DNA of 30,231 bases from VGKU01 sp964388785 (GTDB lineage Bacteria > Patescibacteriota > Patescibacteriia > UBA9934 > GWF2-40-263), in assembly GCA_964388785.1 (NCBI GenBank), contig CAYMBX010000013.1, forward strand, positions 1 through 30,231. The letters are read 5' to 3'. Positions 8,143 through 16,431 of this stretch are shown here, piece after piece. Under the pieces are notes generated by a model, which saw nothing but the letters and a program-made list of their open reading frames with translations, had not been told where the DNA came from and ran no database searches. The first letter of the stretch is position 1; every line of letters begins with the position of its first letter. The translations under genes were made by a program, and so were the position numbers.

Positions 8143-9375
8143 ATGTCCGAACGCACAAAGCGCATCCTCCTCATCATCGGATTCATTATTTCCGTGATCG
8201 TGATCGCCTTTCTTTTATATTTCGGCTTCTTCCGCACTCCGCCGACTCCTTCCGTTTCCGAACAACCGCTTCCAGGCGCAGAATTCCCGTTAGGAGGCCT
8301 CCCCTCTTCGCTTGAGGGCGCGCCCGGGACGATCCAACCAGGGATCGGGACAGAACCGGGACTGACACAAGCGGACGAAATCGCCCGCGGTGGCGAAACG
8401 CAAACCACCCAACTCACGACTGGTCCCGTGTTTAACCCGACCCTATCGGGTGACGGATCGTCGATCAATTTTTACGATGAAACGGACGGGAAATTCTATC
8501 GAATCGGAAAAGATGGCGCCATTGAAGTCCTCTCCGAAAAAGAATTTCCAGCAGTCCAAAATGTCGCCTGGGATAAAGACGCACAAAAAGCCATTCTCGA
8601 ATTTCCGGATGGATCAAATGTCGTTTACGACTTTGCCAATGAAACGCAAGTGACTCTCCCCAAGCACTGGGAAGACTTTGATTTTTCTCCAACGACAGAC
8701 GAACTCATCGCAAAAAGCATCGGAATCGATCCGCAAAACCGCTGGCTTGTTGTTTCCAATGCAAACGGTTCAAACGTCAAAAGTATCCAAGCACTTGGAG
8801 AAAACGAAGCGAAAGTCCAGGTGAATTGGTCTCCGAACAATCAAGTGGTGGCATTTTCCGATACCGCGGAAGGTCTTGGCAGTTTCGACCGACGCACCGT
8901 GATTCCGCTTGGCAAAGAACAGGAAAATTTCAAAGGACTCACGGTGGAGGGATTGGGTTTCAAATCGCAATGGTCGCCGGACGGAAAAAAACTTCTGTAC
9001 TCAGTTTCAGGCGCATACAGCAATTACCGGCCGCTTTTATGGGTGGTTGATGCGACCAGCTCTTCCATGGGAGAAAACCGCAAAAGTCTATCACTCAACA
9101 CCTGGGTAGATAAGTGTACCTTCTCCCCATCTCAACCAACGGCACTTTGTGCCGTGCCGCAAGGGCTTCCTCCAAACGCCGGATTGCAACCGGCGGCATT
9201 CAGCGGGTATCCGGACGCACTGTATGAAGTCAATTTGGAAACGGGAGCCACAAAACTCCTTGCGATCCCGACCGGTGAAAAAGAGATGAAAAATTTATTT
9301 CTGACAGCAGATGAATCTACACTGTACTTCACCAATGCGGATACGGGGACGCTTGAATATGTGAAACTCAAATAA
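8143..9375 (+). CDS. Membrane-anchored WD40/TolB-like beta-propeller protein
   Basis: The 410-residue protein has an N-terminal membrane anchor (about residues 7-29, after the basic SERTKR), a Pro/Gly-rich spacer to about residue 90, and then repeated propeller blades. Blade signatures of the PD40/TolB type include FNPTLSGDGSSINFYD, QVNWSPNNQVVAFSD, SQWSPDGKKLLYSVSG and LFLTADESTLYFTNADTG. The propeller should face outside the cytoplasm. The ATG at 8143 was chosen over an in-frame GTG at 8122, which lies in the loop of a hairpin. The gene is in the same run as the thioredoxin and pilin-hydrolase genes, so a scaffold role in the envelope machine is plausible; no catalytic function can be claimed. 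Confidence 0.75.
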   Translation: MSERTKRILLIIGFIISVIVIAFLLYFGFFRTPPTPSVSEQPLPGAEFPLGGLPSSLEGAPGTIQPGIGTEPGLTQADEIARGGETQTTQLTTGPVFNPTLSGDGSSINFYDETDGKFYRIGKDGAIEVLSEKEFPAVQNVAWDKDAQKAILEFPDGSNVVYDFANETQVTLPKHWEDFDFSPTTDELIAKSIGIDPQNRWLVVSNANGSNVKSIQALGENEAKVQVNWSPNNQVVAFSDTAEGLGSFDRRTVIPLGKEQENFKGLTVEGLGFKSQWSPDGKKLLYSVSGAYSNYRPLLWVVDATSSSMGENRKSLSLNTWVDKCTFSPSQPTALCAVPQGLPPNAGLQPAAFSGYPDALYEVNLETGATKLLAIPTGEKEMKNLFLTADESTLYFTNADTGTLEYVKLK

Positions 9376-9381
9376 GTTCTT

Positions 9382-10038
9382 ATGAATAATCGCTGGCTTG
9401 CGTTTCTCACCATCGGATTTTTTGCAGTGGTCACTCTCATTTTTTATTGGATCACCACAAATCCGATTGATCTCACACCCCCCGCGAGTCATACGAATCC
9501 TATCACCGTCACAGAGCCCACGGTCACGTTTGTGAATCCTTCAAAGGGCGCTGAGAATGCCGAGCTGACGATCATCGAATTTTCGGATTTCGAGTGCGAG
9601 CACTGCCAAACCATCCAAACGGCCCTTGATGCCGCTCTGCGGGCATTTCCCGATGAGGTGCGACTCGTGTGGAAAAATCTTCCGAACTCTTCCGCGCATC
9701 CCAATTCAATTCCCGCTGCGATTGCCGCGCATTGCGCGGATCGGCAACAAAAGTTTTGGCAGTATCACGACGCGCTCTTTGCACGACAACAATTTCTCTC
9801 CGAAGAAACATTCTTACAAATCGCTTCAGAGCTTAAACTCGATCAAAAACGCTTTTCCAACTGTATCGAAAAACAAGAAACTGGCGCGATCGTTCAAAAA
9901 GATCAGGAAGAAGGACTCGCACTTGGCATTGTCGCTACACCCACGCTTTACGTCGGTTCGCAGAAACTCGTCGGATCGGTGACCGCAGAAGAGCTCGTAG
10001 GCATCATCCAACTTGAACTGCAAAAAACCGATCTATGA
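9382..10038 (+). CDS. DsbA-like membrane-anchored thiol oxidoreductase
   Basis: This 218-residue protein has an N-terminal membrane helix (about 5-24) and a thioredoxin fold of the DsbA/BdbD type facing outward. The redox motif is C72-E-H-C75 in EFSDFECEHCQTIQ, and the cis-proline is P187 in VATPTLYVG. Two more cysteines (C118, C161) may form a structural disulfide. It should introduce or isomerise disulfides in exported proteins. The obvious substrates are the two following gene products, each with six cysteines in a short exported domain; the next gene overlaps this one by 4 bases (ATGA), so expression is coupled. No DsbB/VKOR partner is in the window. Confidence 0.88.
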   Translation: MNNRWLAFLTIGFFAVVTLIFYWITTNPIDLTPPASHTNPITVTEPTVTFVNPSKGAENAELTIIEFSDFECEHCQTIQTALDAALRAFPDEVRLVWKNLPNSSAHPNSIPAAIAAHCADRQQKFWQYHDALFARQQFLSEETFLQIASELKLDQKRFSNCIEKQETGAIVQKDQEEGLALGIVATPTLYVGSQKLVGSVTAEELVGIIQLELQKTDL

Positions 10039-11393
10039 GGCGGATCGTCCTCGCACTCTTCCTTTTTGCGCTGACGTTGCCAAATCAGGCGTGGGCAGCA
10101 CCTGTTTGCGCGTGCTATTTCGGTGAAAAAAATGATTGCCTATACGAATCACTCAATGATGGCGCACAGGAAACGGAGTGTGAAGCCGCCTGCAAAAGCA
10201 AATACCCGAACCAGTTAAATACTTTCCAATTTAATGAATCGACCTTCGGCGCAATACTCATTTTTTCAGACTGTGCGAACGCGCACAACCTTGCAACTGA
10301 ATCAAAACAAAAAATCGATCCGGTTGTTCCCAAACTAAACGTTCCGATTCCTGGATTGGTTTTTACACCCGTGACGGAATATCAAGGCGAGACTTATGTC
10401 AACTTCCTGGGTGACTACATTGCGGGCGTGTATAAATATTTAATTGGATTTGCCACCATCGCAGCGGTTGTCATGCTCCTCATTGGAGGTCTGCAGTATG
10501 CGGTCGGAGGGGCGGCATCGGAACAAATCGCCAAGGCGAAGGGACGAATAAAGAATGCGGTGACCGGTCTTGTTCTGCTTTTATCCGTGATATTGATTGT
10601 GGAAATTATCAACCCCGAACTGACTAAAATCGATCCACTACGTCTCAGGACTGTCGCAGAAATCCCTCCGGAGGCGAAAGATGACCCAGGTGATATTGCC
10701 TCTGAATCTTCATTACCTGATGCTCCAAAAACTCCAACCGGAGGAAAATATTTTGACGGTGGACAGATTTGTGGATCACCGGCCGACTGCGTTAAATGGT
10801 GCGAAAACAATAGCAATCCCAATGACTGGCCGGATGCAAACAAAAAAACTATTGACCCTTCGCTGACGCAAGTCATCCCCTCTGCCCCTGGTCTCAAACC
10901 GGCCAACAAATCGGTACGCGCAACAAAAGAAATGATTGAAGCATTGAAGAAAGCCGGACAAATCGCGATTGCAAAAAATCCAAACTATTTTATTCAAGTT
11001 CAAAGCGGATTCCGTCCTCTGAAAACACAGATCAAAATTGTCTGCGATAAAATCAAAAAAGCACAGTCGCTTTCCGAACCGCAACAGTCAAAAGTATTGA
11101 AGGAAATCGGCGTGATTGTCGCCTACCCTGGTGGCTCAAATCACGGAAGTGGGATGGCGGTTGATGTCACATTTTGGGAAGGGAACAAACAATTAGTAAC
11201 CAGCTCCAATAAAGCGCAGGGGAACAAACAATGGAAAGAGGGGGCTGGTATACTTGCGGATATTATGGCGGACGCAGGACTTGTCAGATATGCGAAAGAG
11301 ATATGGCATTTTGAACTCGAAGGAAAAACGACGAGTCATTGCCGGTGCAAAGGATCAGCCCAATGTCCGTTTCCCGCGACTTGCAGTTTTTGA
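10035..11393 (+). CDS. VirB2/pilin-like module fused to VanY-type peptidoglycan peptidase
   Basis: The 452-residue protein has three parts. A signal peptide (cleavage likely after QAWA, residue 21) and a cysteine-rich exported segment with C25, C27, C35, C49, C53 and C80 come first. Next is a two-helix membrane module (about 128-157 and 174-193) with the basic loop KAKGRIKNAVTG, as in the T4SS_pilin family related to VirB2. After a spacer comes a LAS-type D-Ala-D-Ala carboxypeptidase/VanY domain: SGFRP at 324-328, zinc ligands H370 and D377 in SNHGSGMAVDV, catalytic E422 and ligand H425 in EIWHFE. It is expected to trim stem peptides of peptidoglycan while tethered. A paralogous pilin module follows in the next gene with a different enzyme. 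Confidence 0.88.
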   Translation: MRRIVLALFLFALTLPNQAWAAPVCACYFGEKNDCLYESLNDGAQETECEAACKSKYPNQLNTFQFNESTFGAILIFSDCANAHNLATESKQKIDPVVPKLNVPIPGLVFTPVTEYQGETYVNFLGDYIAGVYKYLIGFATIAAVVMLLIGGLQYAVGGAASEQIAKAKGRIKNAVTGLVLLLSVILIVEIINPELTKIDPLRLRTVAEIPPEAKDDPGDIASESSLPDAPKTPTGGKYFDGGQICGSPADCVKWCENNSNPNDWPDANKKTIDPSLTQVIPSAPGLKPANKSVRATKEMIEALKKAGQIAIAKNPNYFIQVQSGFRPLKTQIKIVCDKIKKAQSLSEPQQSKVLKEIGVIVAYPGGSNHGSGMAVDVTFWEGNKQLVTSSNKAQGNKQWKEGAGILADIMADAGLVRYAKEIWHFELEGKTTSHCRCKGSAQCPFPATCSF

Positions 11394-11402
11394 TCCAACT
11401 CT

Positions 11403-12908
11403 ATGAAATATCGATCGATCCTCTTTTTTCTCTTACTCATATCCATTCCTGTTTCCGCACGCGCGGAGGCGAGTTGTTTTTGCTATTTCGGTGAAAAAAA
11501 CGACTGTCAGGAGATAAACGCCGGGACTTCAGGAACCGAGCAGGAGTGTACTACTAATTGTAAAAATCAGTATCTTGATGCATACAAAAGTACTGAATTT
11601 ACAGACTCACTTCTTTCAAATGCCGCACTGACAATCAAGTGCAATGCCGCGCACGAGGTGGCAAACCCCGTCGAATCCAAACCGGTGACACAAGGTGTTT
11701 TGCCTAAACTCAATGTAGACATTCCGGGACTCACGTTTTCTCCGATCTTGGAAAAAGCCGGCGTGCTTGAAGTAAGCTTTCTTGCCGAATATATCAAGGC
11801 TGTTTACCAATATCTCATTGCGTTCTCCACCATCATTGCGGTTGTCTTCTTGATTGTGGGCGGAATCCAATGGTCACTTGGGGCCGGCTCATCCGAACAG
11901 CTCTCAAAAGCGAAAACACGAATTAAAAATGCCGTGACAGGGCTTGTCCTACTCATGAGCGTCGTGCTGATCCTTCAAATCGTGAATCCACAATTGATTG
12001 AACTCGATGCGGTGCTTGTTGAGCGCGTGGAGGGTGTGCCGATTGAAGCGGAAGAACATGCCAGTTCCGTTGGAGATGAATCGGAGGGCCAGGAGATTGA
12101 TGCGGTAGATTACATAAACTACGCCGTGGGAGGAACGGTAAAACTTCCGTTCGGTCCGGGCGGTCGAAAGGGATTGAACTATGTCAAAACTCCACTCAGT
12201 GCAGGAGACAGCTATATCAACCCTCCCCGTCCCTGTTCCGTCCCTGTTCCTTCGGAAGCCGCATCACTCAGCGGCGTGAGTCTTGATACAAAATTTCTCG
12301 GTCTGCTTGACTGCAACATTTCCTCTTCAACGAAAAAGAAAAAGCGTGCACCCGAAAGCATTAAAATGGTGGTTCTCCATTTGGGATTTCCGGGAGGGAA
12401 CGTAAAAGGCATGATGCAAATGTGGTTTTCGGACTACCACTACGGCAAACTCAAAACGTGCAAACAAAACAAGAGTGGAACATTCAACTACGAAGGCTGC
12501 CAGAAAAAAGGTGAAAAAATTGTCATCCAACCGACCCTTAAGCAAACGCCGATCGGAAGTCACTTTGCGGTCACGCCGGATGGAAAAATTTACCAAATGG
12601 CGGATACACTTCATGTTATGAATCATTGCTGTAAGGAAAATAAAGTTTCCATCGGGATCGATATTCAATATGCAAAAGAAGGAAAAGATTATGTTTACAC
12701 CGAGGCACAATACGACAGTATCGGAAAATTGATTAAGGGACTCAGCGATAAATACGGATTCCCCATCAACGACTCGACCGTGAAGGGGCATTGCGAACTT
12801 GGGACACACGCCGATCCCCCCGATTTCGATTTGAAAAAACTTGGACAAAAAATGGGGGCGAGCTTGAATCCGGCTGCACATCCTGATAAGAAATGCTCAT
12901 GGCTCTAA
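11403..12908 (+). CDS. VirB2/pilin-like module fused to Amidase_2 peptidoglycan amidase
   Basis: The 501-residue protein repeats the architecture of its upstream neighbour. It has a signal peptide ending near SARA (residue 21), then CFCYFGEKNDC with six cysteines at the same residue numbers as the paralog (25, 27, 35, 49, 53, 80). The two-helix pilin-like module (about 130-157 and 176-195) shares the loop K-x-RIKNAVTGLVLLxSV. The C-terminal domain (about 318-500) is an N-acetylmuramoyl-L-alanine amidase/PGRP fold: zinc ligands H326 in VVLHLGF, H463 in GHCE and D471 in HADPPDFD, plus SHFAVTPDGKIYQMAD and SIGIDI. It should split the glycan-peptide bond. The enzymatic part is additional Cys-rich (C353, C366, C409, C410). 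Its end overlaps the start of radA. Confidence 0.88.
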   Translation: MKYRSILFFLLLISIPVSARAEASCFCYFGEKNDCQEINAGTSGTEQECTTNCKNQYLDAYKSTEFTDSLLSNAALTIKCNAAHEVANPVESKPVTQGVLPKLNVDIPGLTFSPILEKAGVLEVSFLAEYIKAVYQYLIAFSTIIAVVFLIVGGIQWSLGAGSSEQLSKAKTRIKNAVTGLVLLMSVVLILQIVNPQLIELDAVLVERVEGVPIEAEEHASSVGDESEGQEIDAVDYINYAVGGTVKLPFGPGGRKGLNYVKTPLSAGDSYINPPRPCSVPVPSEAASLSGVSLDTKFLGLLDCNISSSTKKKKRAPESIKMVVLHLGFPGGNVKGMMQMWFSDYHYGKLKTCKQNKSGTFNYEGCQKKGEKIVIQPTLKQTPIGSHFAVTPDGKIYQMADTLHVMNHCCKENKVSIGIDIQYAKEGKDYVYTEAQYDSIGKLIKGLSDKYGFPINDSTVKGHCELGTHADPPDFDLKKLGQKMGASLNPAAHPDKKCSWL

Positions 12909-14191
12909 AACCGCTTTACGTTTGTTCCAATTGCGATGCACAATCCCAAAAATGGGCGGGGCGTTGTTTTGAATGTCAAGCTTGGGGAACGCTCTCAGAA
13001 GTCACCACTGAATTCATACGGCCAAAACAATCCACCTCAGGAAAAACACAGCCGTCCACCAAGCTCTCAGAGATAACCGGCCAAAATGAACACGTACGTT
13101 TTCTCTCAGGCGAAACGGAAATCGATCGCGTGCTTGGAGGCGGAATCGTAAAAGGCTCTTTGATTTTGTTATCCGGGGAACCGGGCGTGGGAAAATCCAC
13201 ATTGGTTGCGGAAATGGCAAAACGGTTCGGGGGGCAAGGCCTCTCCCTCCTTTATATCTCGGGCGAGGAATCCGGCGCACAGCTCAAAGCGCGTTTTGTA
13301 CGTATGGGTGCGGATCTCACACATATATCTTTTCTCGAATCTGAAGCCATTGAATCGATCGTCAAGACGATTGAGAAAGAAACGCCTGATCTTGTCATCA
13401 TCGATTCCGTTCAAACGCTTGCCTCCGTTGACATGGACTCGCCAATGGGAAGCCCGGCGCTTGTGCGCTACGCCACATCGCTTCTGCTTGAGCTGGCAAA
13501 ACGAACCGCGGTATCCATTGTGTTGATCGGCCAAGTTACGAAAGACGGGGCGATCGCCGGACCAAAAACCCTCGAGCACCTTGTCGATGTGGTTCTCACA
13601 CTTGAAGGAGATCGATCACATCCGTACCGATGGCTGCTCGCGACAAAAAACCGATTTGGTGCCACCGATGAAGTCGGGGTGTTTGAAATGACTTCCGGTG
13701 GACTCCAGCCGGTGGAAAATCCCTCCGCACGATTTTTGGAAGAACGCGTCAGCGTCCCAGGGTCTGTTGTGGCTGCTATCGTGGAAGGCACGCGCGTGTT
13801 TCTTGTGGAAGTCCAGGCGCTTGTTGAAAAATCCGCCTATCCCACACCCGTACGCCGCGCCTCCGGATTTGATGCCAACCGGCTGCAAATGCTGATTGCA
13901 ATCCTCTCCAAACGGGCGGGGTTAAAACTGGGCGAACAGGATGTGTATGTCAATGTCATTGGCGGTATGAAACTTACGGAACCCGCAGCGGATTTGGCGG
14001 TTTGTGCCGCGATTATAGGTGCGTCGAAAAATATCGTCCACGAACGACCTTACGTATACTTCGGTGAAGTGGGACTTGGAGGCGAAATTCGTAAAGTTCC
14101 GTTTTCTGAAAAAAGAATTCAAGAATCCAAACGGTTGGGCATGGAACAGATCATGGGTCCACATACGATGAAAACGCTGTCAGATATCTAG
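12899..14191 (+). CDS. radA: DNA repair/recombination ATPase RadA (Sms)
   Basis: RadA promotes branch migration and processing of recombination intermediates, including during transformation in some bacteria. Starting at the ATG at 12899 (MALKPLYVC; another ATG lies two codons upstream), the protein has 430 residues. The N-terminal zinc finger is C9-x2-C12 and C23-x2-C26, Walker A is GEPGVGKS at 93-100, and the RadA-specific KNRFG motif is at 250-254. The C-terminal Lon-like domain is present (NVIGGMKLTEPAADLA) but the protein ends some 20 residues earlier than E. coli RadA. It overlaps the amidase gene by 10 bases in another frame, so it is the last gene of this run. Confidence 0.94.
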   Translation: MALKPLYVCSNCDAQSQKWAGRCFECQAWGTLSEVTTEFIRPKQSTSGKTQPSTKLSEITGQNEHVRFLSGETEIDRVLGGGIVKGSLILLSGEPGVGKSTLVAEMAKRFGGQGLSLLYISGEESGAQLKARFVRMGADLTHISFLESEAIESIVKTIEKETPDLVIIDSVQTLASVDMDSPMGSPALVRYATSLLLELAKRTAVSIVLIGQVTKDGAIAGPKTLEHLVDVVLTLEGDRSHPYRWLLATKNRFGATDEVGVFEMTSGGLQPVENPSARFLEERVSVPGSVVAAIVEGTRVFLVEVQALVEKSAYPTPVRRASGFDANRLQMLIAILSKRAGLKLGEQDVYVNVIGGMKLTEPAADLAVCAAIIGASKNIVHERPYVYFGEVGLGGEIRKVPFSEKRIQESKRLGMEQIMGPHTMKTLSDI

Positions 14192-14212
14192 CAGGATGAG
14201 TTCCCGTCCTCC

Positions 14213-16264
14213 TTATTCCAAATGGACACGATCAAATGCATGTTTCGCCTGTTCTTTCAACCTTGGATGCTCTGCCAAAAATGGATCTTGTTCAAGTAAA
14301 TACACGGCATGCTCGTGCGTTTTTTTCATCAAATCCAAATCCGCTTCTGTCGCCAACTTAAAATCCGGGAATCCTGACTGAGCTGTTCCGAAGACATTTC
14401 CGGATCCGCGCATCTGCAAATCCTTTTCGGCAAGCGTGAATCCATCGTGATATTTCTCTAAAAGTTTCAAGCGATCCAGAGACGGACCGAACGCATCGTC
14501 CGGAAGAAGGTAGCAGAACGACGCGAGATTGGATCTGCCAACGCGTCCACGCAATTGATGAAGCTGAGCCAGACCGAATCTCTCGGCACCCATTACAACC
14601 ATCATGGTCGCATTTGGGACGTCCACACCCACTTCGACAACCGTCGTCGAAACGAGCACGTCGATTTTTTTGTCACGAAACGCTTCAAGAGTGGACTGTT
14701 TCTCCTCCGCACTCATTTTGCCATGCAGCGGTTCAACGCGAAATTCTTTTAATGCCTGCTTCTTCAAAAACGTACATATCTCTTTAACGGACTTCGCCCC
14801 AAGCGCATCTGAAGGATCGATCAAGGGACAGACAACATACGCCTGCCTTCCCTGCTTCAATTCGCCCCCGACATGAGACCACATTCCGACTCGTTGAGAC
14901 GTTGGAATAACAGCGGTCGCGATGGGTTTTCTGCCTTTCGGCAGTTGGCTTATCAAAGAAATGTCGAGATCGCCGAAGATGGTCAGTGCAAGCGAACGAG
15001 GAATGGGTGTTGCGGTCATCGACAAAAGATGCGGTGAGCGATCGCTCGATCGTTTCAGGAGTGCGTGGCGTTGTGCCACACCAAACCGATGCTGTTCATC
15101 AATCACCACAAGCGAAACGTCCGGGATTTCGATGTCTTCCTGAAGTAATGTATGTGTCCCGATCGCCAAATCGACTTGCCTGGCTGCAATGCGTGTATAC
15201 ATTTCCGTTTTACTGAGACACTCATCTCCCATGCGTCTTTGCGTGCGCGTAAAAAGCGCAACGCGATGCTTCGGAAACCAAGCGGAGAGTGTGGCATAAT
15301 GCTGTGCGCACAAAATTTCCGTAGGCGCGAGATAGACAACCTGTCCGCCTTGATGCATCACGCTTGCCGCTGCAATCCCGGCAACAACCGTTTTTCCGGA
15401 ACCCACATCACCCTGCAACAAACGATTCATCGGGTGAGGTTTCGCGAGGTCATTGACAATTTCCCATGCGGCTTTGCGCTGTGCGTCCGTCAACGCAAAC
15501 GGAAGCGAGGCAACGAATGTTTTTAAATGCATCTTATCCACCGGAATCGCGGGTGCGGGTTGAACGGTTCGTTCGCGACGAACATGTGCAAACATGAGTT
15601 GATGCAAAAAGAGTTCGTCGAACTTCAATCGACGGATCGCATCCTGGAGTTCTTCACGCGTTTCCGGAAGATGAATCCCGCGAATGGCAACCGCGAGATC
15701 TGGAAGTTGTTCTCTTGTACGAATGGTTTGCGGAAGCCAGTCCTCCAATTCACCGCATGCGGAGAGTGCATGGCGCACAGCTTGGCGTACGCGATGCATT
15801 TTCAATGATCCAGAAAGTCGATACACCGGGATCAATCGTCCGGTTAATATCTGTTTTCCCGGCGGTTCATGAAACGGATTGACCATGCATCGACGCATCC
15901 GGGCATCAATTTTTCCCGCAACGGCAAGTGGCATCCCCTCTTTTAAGGATTGCAGGAGATATTCCTGATTGAACCACACAAGCGGCAATGTCCCCGTCTT
16001 ATCTTCTAGAACAGCTTCGATGATTTTCAATTTCCGATTCTTTGCCGGCTTTATTTTGAGACGTTGCACCGTCCCGACAATCGTTACCGTTTCTCCGATT
16101 CGAACATTCCGAATTTGTTTTGTCTGTGAAAAATCGTCATAACGAAACGGAACCGAAAATAAAAGATCTCTGACCGAAATAATGTCCAGATTTTTCAAAT
16201 CCTTTCGCGCCTGTGTACCAATGCCAGGCAATTCTCCAACAGATGAATTCAAATGCACTGCCAT
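14213..16264 (-). CDS. recG: ATP-dependent DNA helicase RecG
   Basis: RecG remodels stalled replication forks and Holliday junctions. The 683-residue protein begins with a helix-hairpin-like segment (LPGIGTQARKDLKNL) and OB-fold wedge domain (about 50-150). The helicase core has Walker A GDVGSGKT at 285-292, the Walker B box DEQH at 389-392 in VIDEQHRFGVAQR, motif III TATPIPRSLALT and motif VI QLRGRVGR. This is full length for the family. It converges on radA with only 21 bases between the two stops; that gap holds at most a weak hairpin. The tRNA-Arg gene lies 50 bases upstream on the same strand. Confidence 0.96.
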   Translation of the reverse strand: MAVHLNSSVGELPGIGTQARKDLKNLDIISVRDLLFSVPFRYDDFSQTKQIRNVRIGETVTIVGTVQRLKIKPAKNRKLKIIEAVLEDKTGTLPLVWFNQEYLLQSLKEGMPLAVAGKIDARMRRCMVNPFHEPPGKQILTGRLIPVYRLSGSLKMHRVRQAVRHALSACGELEDWLPQTIRTREQLPDLAVAIRGIHLPETREELQDAIRRLKFDELFLHQLMFAHVRRERTVQPAPAIPVDKMHLKTFVASLPFALTDAQRKAAWEIVNDLAKPHPMNRLLQGDVGSGKTVVAGIAAASVMHQGGQVVYLAPTEILCAQHYATLSAWFPKHRVALFTRTQRRMGDECLSKTEMYTRIAARQVDLAIGTHTLLQEDIEIPDVSLVVIDEQHRFGVAQRHALLKRSSDRSPHLLSMTATPIPRSLALTIFGDLDISLISQLPKGRKPIATAVIPTSQRVGMWSHVGGELKQGRQAYVVCPLIDPSDALGAKSVKEICTFLKKQALKEFRVEPLHGKMSAEEKQSTLEAFRDKKIDVLVSTTVVEVGVDVPNATMMVVMGAERFGLAQLHQLRGRVGRSNLASFCYLLPDDAFGPSLDRLKLLEKYHDGFTLAEKDLQMRGSGNVFGTAQSGFPDFKLATEADLDLMKKTHEHAVYLLEQDPFLAEHPRLKEQAKHAFDRVHLE

Positions 16265-16295
16265 ACATCTGGCATCCTATCAAACCATCTGAGAA

Positions 16296-16316
16296 TAAAA
16301 AATATCTGTTTGTCTG
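16296..16316. repeat. Left arm of 21-bp inverted repeat around tRNA-Arg
   Basis: This 21-base arm (ending in CTGTTTGTCTG) is a perfect reverse complement of 16399-16419. It touches the encoded CCA end of the tRNA. The arms enclose 82 bases, essentially just the tRNA. Confidence 0.9.
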
Positions 16317-16391
16317 GTGCACCCGGCAGGATTCGAACCTGCGACCCCCAGCTCCGCAAGCTGGTGCTCTATCCAGCTGAGCTACGAGTGC
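16315..16391 (-). tRNA. tRNA-Arg, anticodon GCG, CCA encoded
   Basis: Read on the minus strand, the gene folds fully. The acceptor stem is GCACTCG with CGGGTGC, the D stem GCTC with GAGC, the anticodon stem CCAGC with GCTGG around the loop TTGCGGA, the variable loop has five bases, and the T arm is GCAGG-TTCGAAT-CCTGC. The discriminator is A and CCA is encoded. The anticodon GCG reads CGC and CGU; bacteria usually use an A34 (inosine) tRNA for these arginine codons, so the G34 form is notable. A perfect inverted repeat flanks the gene and could pair the precursor's leader with its trailer. Confidence 0.95.
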
Positions 16392-16398
16392 ACAAAAT

Positions 16399-16419
16399 CA
16401 GACAAACAGATATTTTTTA
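16399..16419. repeat. Right arm of 21-bp inverted repeat around tRNA-Arg
   Basis: This is the perfect partner of 16296-16316. It lies in the leader side of the tRNA-Arg transcript, 7 bases before the mature 5' end, in the short gap after the preceding gene's stop at 16432. Confidence 0.9.
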
Positions 16420-16431
16420 AACGTCAAAAGC

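Noticed and set aside
14192..14212. Possible terminator between radA and recG
   Set aside because: Only a 4-bp stem AGGA/TCCT with a 10-base loop and no T-run is seen.
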